The position numbers and the translations under genes were made by a program. The notes below the pieces were generated by a model. That model saw only the letters and a program-made list of their open reading frames with translations, was not told the DNA's origin and ran no database searches. From Candidatus Neoanaerotignum galli (GTDB taxonomy: Bacteria > Bacillota > Clostridia > Lachnospirales > Anaerotignaceae), in assembly GCA_904381335.1 (NCBI GenBank), contig CAJFIN010000001.1:37193-101192 (forward strand): a stretch of 64,000 nucleotides of DNA, read 5' to 3'. Positions within the stretch are counted from its first letter, which is position 1. Each line of letters opens with the position of its first letter. Shown in pieces: positions 55,567-64,000 of this stretch.

Positions 55567-56109
55567 TCATAGATCGCGTTCTTTTTTTAAAGCGTCTCGT
55601 TTAGGGTCATAAAGGCAGTTAGGGCCGCGTTCTACAGCAATTAAACCAGTGCGGCAATATTCTAAAATACCATAAGGAGCCACAAACTTAATAAAAGCAT
55701 CGATTTTTGAGCTTTCCCCCGTTACTTCAATACAAACGGAACCAGGGGACATATCCACAACTTTGGAGCGGAACACATTGGCTGCATCCAAAACGGTGCG
55801 CAGGTTATCGCCGGAGGCGCTGATCTTGACAATCAAAAGTTCCCGCAGGATGGTATTTTCCGGGTGCATCAGCTCCACTTTTTTTACATCATAAAGCTTG
55901 GCAATTTGTTTTAACAGCTGGTCTTTTTTACGATGATCGCCAGTGGCGGTGATGGTGATACGGGCGACCTCGGGGTCATTGGTCCTGCCAGAGGTGAAGG
56001 TATCGATATTAAAATTGCGCTGGCTAAACAAAGAGGAAATTCGTGTCAAAACACCGGATTGATTGGTGACGATGATGGAAACAGCAAATTGATTTTCATG
56101 AAACAGCAT
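55567..56109 (-). CDS. ilvN: Acetolactate synthase small subunit
   Basis: FAVSIIVTNQSGVLTRISSLFSQRNFNIDTFTSGRTNDPEVARITI. Confidence 0.95.
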   Translation of the reverse strand: MLFHENQFAVSIIVTNQSGVLTRISSLFSQRNFNIDTFTSGRTNDPEVARITITATGDHRKKDQLLKQIAKLYDVKKVELMHPENTILRELLIVKISASGDNLRTVLDAANVFRSKVVDMSPGSVCIEVTGESSKIDAFIKFVAPYGILEYCRTGLIAVERGPNCLYDPKRDALKKERDL

Positions 56110-56127
56110 GGCTTTGAGCCTCCTTTC

Positions 56128-57786
56128 TTATTTTAGGATAATGTCTTCCACAGAGCCGCCAGGAGGCACCATAGGATACACATTTTCTTCCGGCGGAATC
56201 AGACAGTCAATGACGGTAGGGCCGGGAAGGGCAAAGGCTTGATCTAAGGCCTGCTGCAATTCTGAAACGGTTTTGGCACGATATCCCCGGGCGCCAAAGG
56301 CCTCCGCCAGTTTAACGAAGTCAGTTTTGCGCTGCAGCAAAGAGGCCATATACCGATGATCGAAGAAGAGCCCCTGCCATTGATGGATCATCCCCAAAGT
56401 GCCATTGCGGAGGATGACCACAGTCAATGGGATCTGCTGCGTCACAGCGGTGGCCAGTTCGTTGAGGTTCATTCCAAAGCTGCCATCGCCTGTAAAAAGG
56501 ACGGACCGACATCCAGTGGCCATGGAGGCACCAATGGCGGCACCCATACCATAGCCCATGGTGCCAAGACCGCCGCTGGTGAGATGGGTGCGGGGGGCAG
56601 AGAAAGGATAGTATTGGGCAACCCACATTTGATGCTGGCCGACATCGGTGGCGATGCGGGTGCCATCCGGCGCCTTATGGGCTACGGCTTCAATGATTTG
56701 CCAAGGCTGCAAATATCCTTCCACCGGTTCTGGGCGATGGAACGCGCCTTTTTCTGCCTCTATGGCTTCATGCCAGGCAGGCAGGTGCTTGGAAGGCAAA
56801 TGGAGACAAAGATACTCTAACGATTGACGCAAGTTTCCGGCGATGGGCAGGGTGGCGTCAATGTTTTTACCTTGTTCGGCGGGATCAATATCTAAATGAA
56901 TGATCTTGGCATTTTTGGCGAATTTCGCTGTATTGCCGGTGGCACGGTCGGAAAACCGTACCCCACAGGCGATCACTAGATCTGCCAGGGCAAAAGCTTT
57001 TGTGGCGGCATAGCGGCCATGCATACCATTCATACCCAAATGACGTGGATTTTTCGTATCCATTGCCGTTAAGCCCATCATGGAAAAAGCCGCATAGGCA
57101 TCTGCTTTTTCTGCTAAGGCCACCAGGGCATCGGCGCAGTTGCCATTGATGACGCCGCCGCCGGCATAGATCAACGGCCGCTGGCTTTGGCGGATCATTT
57201 CCAAGGCTTGATCCAACAAGGCCGGGTCAGGAACGGCATCAGGTGTTTTTTTCACTGCAGGCTGAGGAATGAAGTCTGTTTCTGCCAGCTGAATATTTTT
57301 GGGAATATCTACCAACACGGGGCCAGGCCGACCGGAAGAGGCTACGCGAAATGCTTCCCGCATTGTATCAGCCAAGTCTTCGATATGTTTGACCAAAAAG
57401 CCATGTTTGGTTACAGGGATGGATAGGCCAATGGTATCTACTTCTTGAAAAGAATCGGTGCCCAGCATATCAAAGGGGACATTTCCGGTGATGGCCACCA
57501 CAGGGATAGAGTCAGCATTGGCAGTGGCCAGGCCCGTGATAAGATTGGTGGCGCCGGGGCCGGAGGTGGCAATGCAGACGCCTACCCGGCCGCTGGCCCG
57601 AGCGTAGCCGTCAGCGGCATGGCTGGCCCCTTGTTCATGGGCGGTAAGCACATGATGGATGCGGTCGCGGTATTGATATAATGCATCGTAAATATGAAGT
57701 ACTTGGCCGCCAGGATAACCGAAAACAGTGGTAACCCCTTGTTCCAGCAGTGTTTCGATGATGATTTGACAACCGGTCAATTTCAT
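56128..57786 (-). CDS. ilvB: Acetolactate synthase large subunit
   Basis: 552 aa; TTVFGYPGGQVLHIYDALYQ, HEQGASHAADGYARASGRVGVCIATSGPGATN, ThDP motif TGDGSFGMNLNEL. Confidence 0.97.
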   Translation of the reverse strand: MKLTGCQIIIETLLEQGVTTVFGYPGGQVLHIYDALYQYRDRIHHVLTAHEQGASHAADGYARASGRVGVCIATSGPGATNLITGLATANADSIPVVAITGNVPFDMLGTDSFQEVDTIGLSIPVTKHGFLVKHIEDLADTMREAFRVASSGRPGPVLVDIPKNIQLAETDFIPQPAVKKTPDAVPDPALLDQALEMIRQSQRPLIYAGGGVINGNCADALVALAEKADAYAAFSMMGLTAMDTKNPRHLGMNGMHGRYAATKAFALADLVIACGVRFSDRATGNTAKFAKNAKIIHLDIDPAEQGKNIDATLPIAGNLRQSLEYLCLHLPSKHLPAWHEAIEAEKGAFHRPEPVEGYLQPWQIIEAVAHKAPDGTRIATDVGQHQMWVAQYYPFSAPRTHLTSGGLGTMGYGMGAAIGASMATGCRSVLFTGDGSFGMNLNELATAVTQQIPLTVVILRNGTLGMIHQWQGLFFDHRYMASLLQRKTDFVKLAEAFGARGYRAKTVSELQQALDQAFALPGPTVIDCLIPPEENVYPMVPPGGSVEDIILK

Positions 57787-57811
57787 AAAATCCCTCCTAA
57801 TGGATGATAGG

Positions 57812-57854
57812 CGCAGAAAAAGGAAAAGGCTGTACGGTTTGCCGCCGTACAGCC
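57812..57854 (-). terminator. Transcription attenuator-like terminator upstream of ilvB
   Basis: Minus strand GGCTGTACGG-cggcaaa-CCGTACAGCC followed by TTTTCCTTTTT, about 40 nt before the ilvB start. Confidence 0.8.
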
Positions 57855-57870
57855 TGATGGAATACTTTGT

Positions 57871-57984
57871 TTAAAAGCCTTGCCTGCCGCTGGACACAAA
57901 CCTCTTTTTTTCATCACAAAAATCCTCATCGCTGCCGATGAGGCCCATAATCATGATGAAGTTTGCAGACATAAGATCAGACAT
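57871..57984 (-). CDS. ilvB leader peptide candidate (37 aa)
   Basis: ATG after AAAAAGGAG; MSDLMSANFIMIMGLIGSDEDFCDEKKRFVSSGRQGF*; followed by attenuator hairpin. Confidence 0.65.
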   Translation of the reverse strand: MSDLMSANFIMIMGLIGSDEDFCDEKKRFVSSGRQGF

Positions 57985-58211
57985 GGCCGTTTCTCCTTTT
58001 TGCTAATGCAGTGCGCATTTTTTTAGAATCAAAAAAAACCAACAAATATTGTATTGTCTTTTTTCTTAGGATACACCTGTCGGACGGGCTTTGTCAATAG
58101 TCCAAAGGGAAAAAGGGTGTTGGAACAAGAAAAAACAGCTGTTGTTCAAAAAACTGTCACATGCTTTTGGTAAACTATTTTTTATAGAAAAAGTCGAAAG
58201 GGGAAGAGGCT

Positions 58212-58895
58212 ATGGCAAAACTATTGATTGCAGATGATGAAGAAAATATCCGGCAGATTCTTTGCAAATATGGCCGGTTTGAGGGATATGAAGTATTTGA
58301 AGCCAGAGATGGGATGGAGGCGGTGGAGCTATGCCGTAAAAATGAGTATGATCTTTTGATTATGGATGTGATGATGCCGCATTTAGATGGGTTTTCTGCT
58401 TGTCGGGAGATTCGGAAAACAAAGGATATACCAGTGATTATGCTCTCTGCCCGGGGAGAAGAGTATGATAAGATCCATGGCTTTGAATTGGGCATTGACG
58501 ACTATGTAGTAAAGCCCTTTTCACCAAAGGAACTGATGATGCGGGTGGGGGCAGTATTAAAACGATCCCAAAAACAGACCCAAGAGCGGGATGTGATCCG
58601 CATTGATGGGATTACGGTGGACTTCACCGGACGGATCGTGTATATTGATGGACAAAAACGGGACATGGCGCCCAAGGAATACGAGCTGTTTTTTTATTTG
58701 GTGAGAAACCGGAATATTGCCCTCAGCCGGGAAAAACTGATCCGGGAGGTTTGGGGATATGACTTTTATGGCGATGATAGGACGTTAGATACCCATATCA
58801 AAATGCTGCGAAAAAGCCTTGGCCCATACAGCAATCATATTGTGACGCTGCGGGGCGTGGGGTATCGCTTTGAAGGGGAAGAGGAAAAGCCATGA
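58212..58895 (+). CDS. OmpR-family response regulator
   Basis: LLIADDEENIRQIL...DLLIMDVMMPHLDG; winged-helix C-terminus LDTHIKMLRKSLGP...LRGVGYRF. Confidence 0.95.
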   Translation: MAKLLIADDEENIRQILCKYGRFEGYEVFEARDGMEAVELCRKNEYDLLIMDVMMPHLDGFSACREIRKTKDIPVIMLSARGEEYDKIHGFELGIDDYVVKPFSPKELMMRVGAVLKRSQKQTQERDVIRIDGITVDFTGRIVYIDGQKRDMAPKEYELFFYLVRNRNIALSREKLIREVWGYDFYGDDRTLDTHIKMLRKSLGPYSNHIVTLRGVGYRFEGEEEKP

Positions 58896-60385
58896 GAAAG
58901 CGGATGAGCATCAAATGGAAGCTGATGGGGTATCTGCTTGCCTTTGTGGGGGGCACATTTTTACTATTATGGCTGTTTCAAATGGTGCTTTTGGATTCTT
59001 TTTATTACCATATAAAAACAATGGAAGTGCAGCGGGCGGCGGAAGTGATTTTACGCAACCGGGATAAGGAGGCGTTTGCGGAAATGGTGGATCAATATAC
59101 CATGGAAAAAAATCTTTGCCTCAGTGTGTTTACCGAGGACGGCCAAGAGCTGGCGCGGGTGGAACGAATGCCAGATTGCACCATTCATCATATGGATGCG
59201 CAGGCGCGGGCCGCATTTTTTTCGCAAGTAAAGCAAAATGGCGGCGTTTTGTTACAGACTCGAGTGCAGCGACAGCCATTTAACGCTTTTGACCGTACGG
59301 AGCTAGAAAACCGGCGGAATTGGTTTTTTCCGCCACTGCTGCAGAAAGAAGATGACAATGAATGGCGCAGCCTGACCTATGGGGTTTTGGTGCAAGATGG
59401 TGAGGAGCAGTATGTCTTAGCATTAGATACGGTACTGACGCCATTAAGTGCTACCCAAGAGATTTTACGGGTGGAATTACTCTATATCTGTGTGATACTG
59501 GCGGTGGTGAGCGTACTGCTGGCCTATGTGATCTATCGCCATATTTCCCGTCCCTTGATTGAGACGACAAAAAAGGCAAAGACATTGGCGCAGGGAAATC
59601 TTTCTGTGGATTTTGACCAAGATGACTATGAAGAAATAGGCCAGCTGAATGAAACGTTAAACTATGCTGCCAAAGAACTGAAAAAAACAGAGGCACTCCA
59701 GCGGGAGCTGCTTAGCAATATTTCCCACGACCTGCGAACGCCGTTGACATTGATTACTGGCTATGCAGAAATGATGCGGGATATCCCAGGAGAAAATACA
59801 GCGGAAAACCTACAAGTGGTGATTGATGAAGGCCGGTGGTTATCGGAGCTAGTGACAGACTTATTAGATCTATCTAAACTTCAGGCAGGGGTAGAAGTAT
59901 TGACGCTTAGCCGCTTTTCTTTGACAGGGCAGATTCGGTCTATGTTGGAGCGGTATAATAAACTTCAGGAACAGGAAGGATATCAGATTTTATTTTCTTA
60001 CACAGAAGAAGTTTATGTAGTGGCGGACGAGATTAAGATGACACAGGTGCTTTACAATCTGGTCAATAACGCCATCAATTACACCGGAGAAGACAAACAG
60101 GTTTTCTTGACCCAAACGGTGCTTCATGGCTGGGTATGCATTGAAGTGGCAGACACTGGGGAGGGCATATCCCCTGAGGATTTGCCTTATATTTGGGATC
60201 GATATTATAAAGTGGACCGAGCCCACCAGCGGGGAAAAATGGGTACCGGGCTTGGCTTATCCATTGTTAAGCAGATCCTAGAGAAGCATCACGCCGGTTA
60301 TGGCGTACGACCCAGGCCAGGCGGCGGTAGTATTTTTTGGTTTTCATTGGAAATAAGTGACAAAGAAACAACCCAGCTCTCCTAA
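58892..60385 (+). CDS. Sensor histidine kinase
   Basis: 497 aa; HAMP, SNISHDLRTPLTLITGYAEMM, HATPase GTGLGLSIVKQILEKHHA. Confidence 0.95.
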   Translation: MRKRMSIKWKLMGYLLAFVGGTFLLLWLFQMVLLDSFYYHIKTMEVQRAAEVILRNRDKEAFAEMVDQYTMEKNLCLSVFTEDGQELARVERMPDCTIHHMDAQARAAFFSQVKQNGGVLLQTRVQRQPFNAFDRTELENRRNWFFPPLLQKEDDNEWRSLTYGVLVQDGEEQYVLALDTVLTPLSATQEILRVELLYICVILAVVSVLLAYVIYRHISRPLIETTKKAKTLAQGNLSVDFDQDDYEEIGQLNETLNYAAKELKKTEALQRELLSNISHDLRTPLTLITGYAEMMRDIPGENTAENLQVVIDEGRWLSELVTDLLDLSKLQAGVEVLTLSRFSLTGQIRSMLERYNKLQEQEGYQILFSYTEEVYVVADEIKMTQVLYNLVNNAINYTGEDKQVFLTQTVLHGWVCIEVADTGEGISPEDLPYIWDRYYKVDRAHQRGKMGTGLGLSIVKQILEKHHAGYGVRPRPGGGSIFWFSLEISDKETTQLS

Positions 60386-60577
60386 TAAAACCGGATGGAT
60401 TTCCGAATTTGTTTACAAATTTATTAAATTTCAAAAAAATTGGAACGAAATCCAGTGTTCTCATGTATAATAGTAAAATAGGAAATGCATGAAATAAAAA
60501 ACCGATAAAAAGCCAAAGGCGAACAGTGGCCATTGGCAGCTGGATGCGTTGGCAAAGGACAAGGAGGGTTTTTGCGT

Positions 60578-63010
60578 ATGAATAAGAAGCAATTTTTGGC
60601 ACTGGGGTTGGCGTGTTCCATGGCCTTTACTCCAGTAACAGTGTTTGCTGCAAATTTTAGTGACATCAATGACGTCCCCTGGGAAGGAGCTAAAACCTAT
60701 ATCAATCAGGTGGCAGACTTGGGATTGATGGTGGGTGATTATAACGATGCGGGACAATTGGTGTTTCGTTCCCGAGACGGTGTGACCTACTGTGAAACCA
60801 TGCAGCTGGCTTATGCCATTATGCAAAAGGCCAAAGGTGTTAGCGTTTCCAGTGATGTGCAAAGCAAATGGACCAGCGTGATGAATGGATACAAGATTCC
60901 AACTTGGGCGCAGCCAGCTGTGGCTTACGGATTGGAAAATGGGATTGTGACCATTTCTGATATTCCCGGCTTTGTGGACTCCAAAGGAAATGCCACTGTC
61001 AATGCCACTAGAGAAGATGTGGCAGTGATCTTCGGACGGGCCATGAAGGATTATGGCACTTTGGAGACGAACCCCACGTTATCTTTTGGGGACGCTGCTT
61101 CCATCAGTTCGGTGGCAAAACCGTATGTGGCTATGTTAAATAAGTTGGGTATTATCAATGGCGATACGGATGGTAACTTTACGCCCAAATATACCATCAA
61201 CCGGGCAGAAATGGCAGTTATGGTTTCCAAAACCTATGATGTATGCAAAAATGGGACAAGCTCTAGCGGCAATACCAACACAGGTTCCACTACCCAGACC
61301 CAATCGATGAGCGGGGAAGTAACGGATGTGATGGAATACGGCAGTCAGGTGATTTTGACTGTAAAAAGCGGTTCTACCAGTAAGTCCTTTAGCTGTACTT
61401 CGGCTACACCTACCTTGCGGGATGGACTGAATGCCTCTATTTTGCAGGTAAAAGTTGGTGATAGTGCGTTAGTAAGTTATACCGGCACCAATACGGCTGT
61501 TTCTGTGGTGGCAAATTCGAACAGTTCATCCAGCAGCAGTTCTTCTTCCTCCAGCGATAAGAAGGAAAGCACGATCACAGGCGTATATTATAGCTTGGAC
61601 AGCGAATCGATCCAAATCAAAGATGGCAGCCGCACGCGGACCTATTATTTTGAAGATGAAGATTCCGACAACTGTGACTTTTATGTAGATGGCGATTCGG
61701 TTTCTTACAGCTCTTTCCGCTCTGATGCAGAGAAAGGTTATAAAGTGCGGGTAGAACTGGAAGGGGATACCGCTGTAAAAGTGTATATGGAGACCATCAT
61801 CTACGGCGAATTTGTGGACATAGATGATGAGAGCATAGAGCTGGAAGTGGGCGGCAGCAAGGAAACGTATGATTTTAAAAACAATGATCGGGATGATGTA
61901 GATTTCTACATTGATGATGATGACAGCGATTACGATGAGTTTGAAGATGAAGCGAGCAAAGGGGATATGGTGGAACTGAAGCTCAATCGTAGTGATGAAG
62001 TAGAAGAAGCCAATTTGGTGACCAATGATGATGATGACGATGAAGACACCGTAAAAGGGACGTTCTACAGCATTTCCAGCTCCAAGATCACCATCAAAAG
62101 AAGCGGTAGCTCCAGCAGCAAGAGCTATGACTTTGACGATGATGACAGTGACAATGTGGCTTTCTACTATGATGGAAAGAAACGAGATTATGATTACATC
62201 GATGATCATGCAGAACGCGATGATGATGTGAAACTGACCCTCAACTCAAAAGACGAAGTGACCCGGGTGGATGTGACACCGGCGGATGATGAGGACGAAG
62301 TTGAAGGAGAAATCACTGGTTTTACCAGCTCTTATATCGAAGTGGATGATAAAAAATACCGGTATGCCAATGATGATGCAGATCGATGCAAATTCTACAT
62401 TGATGGTGACAAAGAGGATTATGACGATATCAAAAATGACCGCTCCGAATACATCGGCGAAGACGTTCGACTGGTGTTAGACAGCGATGGCGATATCACA
62501 GAAGCCCATATTGGTAAGGACTCCTCTTCCTCTTCTTCTAAGAGTGATGAAGAAGGTAAGTTGACCGCCGTAGGCAGCGGCCGGATTACAGTGGATGGCA
62601 GCAGATATGATGTGGAAGATGAGGATGACTGCGACATTAGCCTAGAAGATGGCAATAACAGCCGCATCCGGGATTGGGATGATATGGAAGAGGCTGTGGA
62701 AGATGACAACAAGGAATTTGAAGTAGAATTGACCCTTAATTCCAAAGATGAAGTGACCAAGATCAAAGGATATATCACGAAAGCAGAAGGGGAAGTCTAT
62801 GATGTGGATTCCTCTGATGAAACTATCGAGGTAGAAATGGAAAGTGGCAGATATACCTACGAGCTTTCCAGCCGCTGCACCGTGGACATGTTTGACGATT
62901 ATGGCGATGATTTTGACGGTTTAGTGGAAGCTTTTGATGATGGTGAACGGATGAATGTAACACTGAAACTAAATGATGATGGTCAAGTAACCAGCATTGA
63001 TGTGGAGTAA
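60578..63010 (+). CDS. S-layer-homology-domain exported protein with Asp-rich repeats
   Basis: Signal peptide MNKKQFLALGLACSMAFTPVTVFAANF, SLH-like segments (FSDIND, GIINGDTDGNFTPKYTINRAEMAVMVSK), then tandem acidic repeats. Confidence 0.88.
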   Translation: MNKKQFLALGLACSMAFTPVTVFAANFSDINDVPWEGAKTYINQVADLGLMVGDYNDAGQLVFRSRDGVTYCETMQLAYAIMQKAKGVSVSSDVQSKWTSVMNGYKIPTWAQPAVAYGLENGIVTISDIPGFVDSKGNATVNATREDVAVIFGRAMKDYGTLETNPTLSFGDAASISSVAKPYVAMLNKLGIINGDTDGNFTPKYTINRAEMAVMVSKTYDVCKNGTSSSGNTNTGSTTQTQSMSGEVTDVMEYGSQVILTVKSGSTSKSFSCTSATPTLRDGLNASILQVKVGDSALVSYTGTNTAVSVVANSNSSSSSSSSSSSDKKESTITGVYYSLDSESIQIKDGSRTRTYYFEDEDSDNCDFYVDGDSVSYSSFRSDAEKGYKVRVELEGDTAVKVYMETIIYGEFVDIDDESIELEVGGSKETYDFKNNDRDDVDFYIDDDDSDYDEFEDEASKGDMVELKLNRSDEVEEANLVTNDDDDDEDTVKGTFYSISSSKITIKRSGSSSSKSYDFDDDDSDNVAFYYDGKKRDYDYIDDHAERDDDVKLTLNSKDEVTRVDVTPADDEDEVEGEITGFTSSYIEVDDKKYRYANDDADRCKFYIDGDKEDYDDIKNDRSEYIGEDVRLVLDSDGDITEAHIGKDSSSSSSKSDEEGKLTAVGSGRITVDGSRYDVEDEDDCDISLEDGNNSRIRDWDDMEEAVEDDNKEFEVELTLNSKDEVTKIKGYITKAEGEVYDVDSSDETIEVEMESGRYTYELSSRCTVDMFDDYGDDFDGLVEAFDDGERMNVTLKLNDDGQVTSIDVE

Positions 63011-63021
63011 AGTATTGATTG

Positions 63022-63047
63022 GGCCTGTCGCAAGACAGGCCTTTTCC
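63022..63047 (+). terminator. Terminator of SLH gene
   Basis: GGCCTGTC-gcaa-GACAGGCC TTTT. Confidence 0.88.
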
Positions 63048-63142
63048 ACAAAAGATGGGGCTGAGGGCTTGATTTTCTTCAGAGAACCATGCTATAATAA
63101 AGTTCACTGGACTTTGAAGAGATTATCATAGGAGGAAACAAG

Positions 63143-63385
63143 ATGAGTACAATCTCTTGGGTATTGACCGTTCTTTTGGTCATTGATGCAATTCTTTTGG
63201 TGATTGTAGTTCTGCTGCAAAATGGTCGTGAGGCAGGTTTAGGCGCCATTGGCGGCGCAGGATCCGCTGATTCTTATTGGAGCAGAAATAAGGCCAACTC
63301 TATGGAGGGGGCACTGAGCCGGTATACCAAGATCTTAGGTGCTTTGTTATTGATTTTGGCCTTGATCATCAATTTTACTCGCTGA
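63143..63385 (+). CDS. secG: Preprotein translocase subunit SecG
   Basis: LLVIDAILLVIVVLLQNGREAGLGAIGGAGSADSYWSRNKANSMEGALSRYTKILG. Confidence 0.94.
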   Translation: MSTISWVLTVLLVIDAILLVIVVLLQNGREAGLGAIGGAGSADSYWSRNKANSMEGALSRYTKILGALLLILALIINFTR

Positions 63386-63400
63386 AAAGCGGGAGGGAGA

Positions 63401-63440
63401 AAATGACAGCAGGATTGATTGCCTGCTGTCATTTTTTTTC
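63401..63440 (+). terminator. Terminator of secG
   Basis: AAATGACAGCAGG-attgattg-CCTGCTGTCATTTTTTTT. Confidence 0.9.
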
Positions 63441-63712
63441 AAAAAAATAGATAAAACAGGTAGAGCAATAAATAAGTAGTGTTTGTTTTAGGATATGTTA
63501 GGGGAATAAAGAAATTAGGCAATAGTGAGCCTCAATGTAGCCGATAGTGATATAGGATGAAAAGAAGGAGAAATGCCATTTGAATCTAAGCGGGAAGGGA
63601 TGAAGTAGATAAAAGGCCCCTTCATTGGAAGATAAAACCACTAAGAAAAATGGAGAATATATGCAAAGATTAAAAGAAAAAACATAGAATATTAAGAAGA
63701 TAAAAAAAGGAC

Positions 63713-63956
63713 TTGCTTTTTAAAAAAAACGTGCTATAATATATAAATGTTCCGCGAGAGATTGTGGAATACAAGTAAAAAGTGAGAAAAGAAAAGGAAA
63801 AATTCTTAAAAAGAATTTGAAAAAAAGTTCTTGACAAACTAAAAAACTTGTGATAAACTTAATATGTTGTCGATGAGAGATAAAGACAACTGCATTGAAC
63901 CTTGAAAACTGAACAGTTGATAAACCATAACCCGAAATTCCAGACGCGAGAGCGTC
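63713..63956 (+). promoter_or_regulatory. Tandem promoters and leader of an rRNA operon starting beyond the window
   Basis: P1 TTGCTT-16-TATAAT (63713-63740); P2 TTGACA-17-TAAACT (63831-63859); CCTTGAAAACTGAACAG leader-type sequence; hairpin GACGC-gaga-GCGTC (63943-63956). Confidence 0.75.
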
Positions 63957-64000
63957 AAAAAGAGAAGAAGCCAGAGAGAGATCTGTGGCAGGAGAAGATT

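Noticed and set aside
57800-58100. T-box riboswitch upstream of ilvB
   Set aside because: No TGGNACCGCG-type T-box sequence; leader ORF plus terminator explains the layout better.
61526-62209. 227-aa minus-strand ORF (MIIDVIIISFLSIIVESHIV...)
   Set aside because: Artefact antisense to the GAT/GAC-rich Asp repeats, which read as Ile/Val-rich; no SD or homology.

Overview
This window looks like the replication-origin region of a spore-forming Firmicutes (Clostridia-type) chromosome. The species is not identifiable by eye. oriC lies around dnaA: multiple DnaA boxes flank the gene, and most genes point away from it (leftward before ~24.0 kb, rightward after ~24.3 kb). Left arm: dnaA-dnaN-yaaA(S4)-recF-gyrB-gyrA, a Noc/ParB-like gene, a small hydrolase/thioesterase/Nim-like cluster, a complete V-type ATPase operon (order H-I-K-E-C-F-A-B-D), and argS. 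Right arm: rpmH-rnpA-yidD-yidC-jag-mnmE-mnmG-rsmG, then a PfkB kinase, rubrerythrin, spoIID/spoIIQ-like genes, a flavin reductase, an RsmF-like methyltransferase, a YgiQ-type radical SAM protein, thrC, tkt, thpR, acyl-CoA dehydrogenase with etfB/etfA, an NCS2 permease, an ACT protein with UPF0210, pepD, an AI-2E-type permease, tcdA, an RseC-like protein, a SipL-like DUF3794+LysM protein, ilvB-ilvN, a two-component system, an SLH protein with acidic repeats, and secG. The window ends in an rRNA-operon promoter/leader. The most notable observations are: an ilvB leader peptide plus attenuator; a DnaA-box/GC-spacer/variant DnaA-trio arrangement between dnaA and dnaN; a seven-fold Asp-rich repeat region in the SLH protein; a parS-like 16-mer together with a solo Noc-like protein that has no parA neighbour; a 41-nt near-perfect palindrome; and a 57-aa basic small ORF between mnmG and rsmG that the ORF track does not list. 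No CRISPR array, tRNA or intact mobile element was seen. All calls are by-eye pattern recognition; no searches were run.
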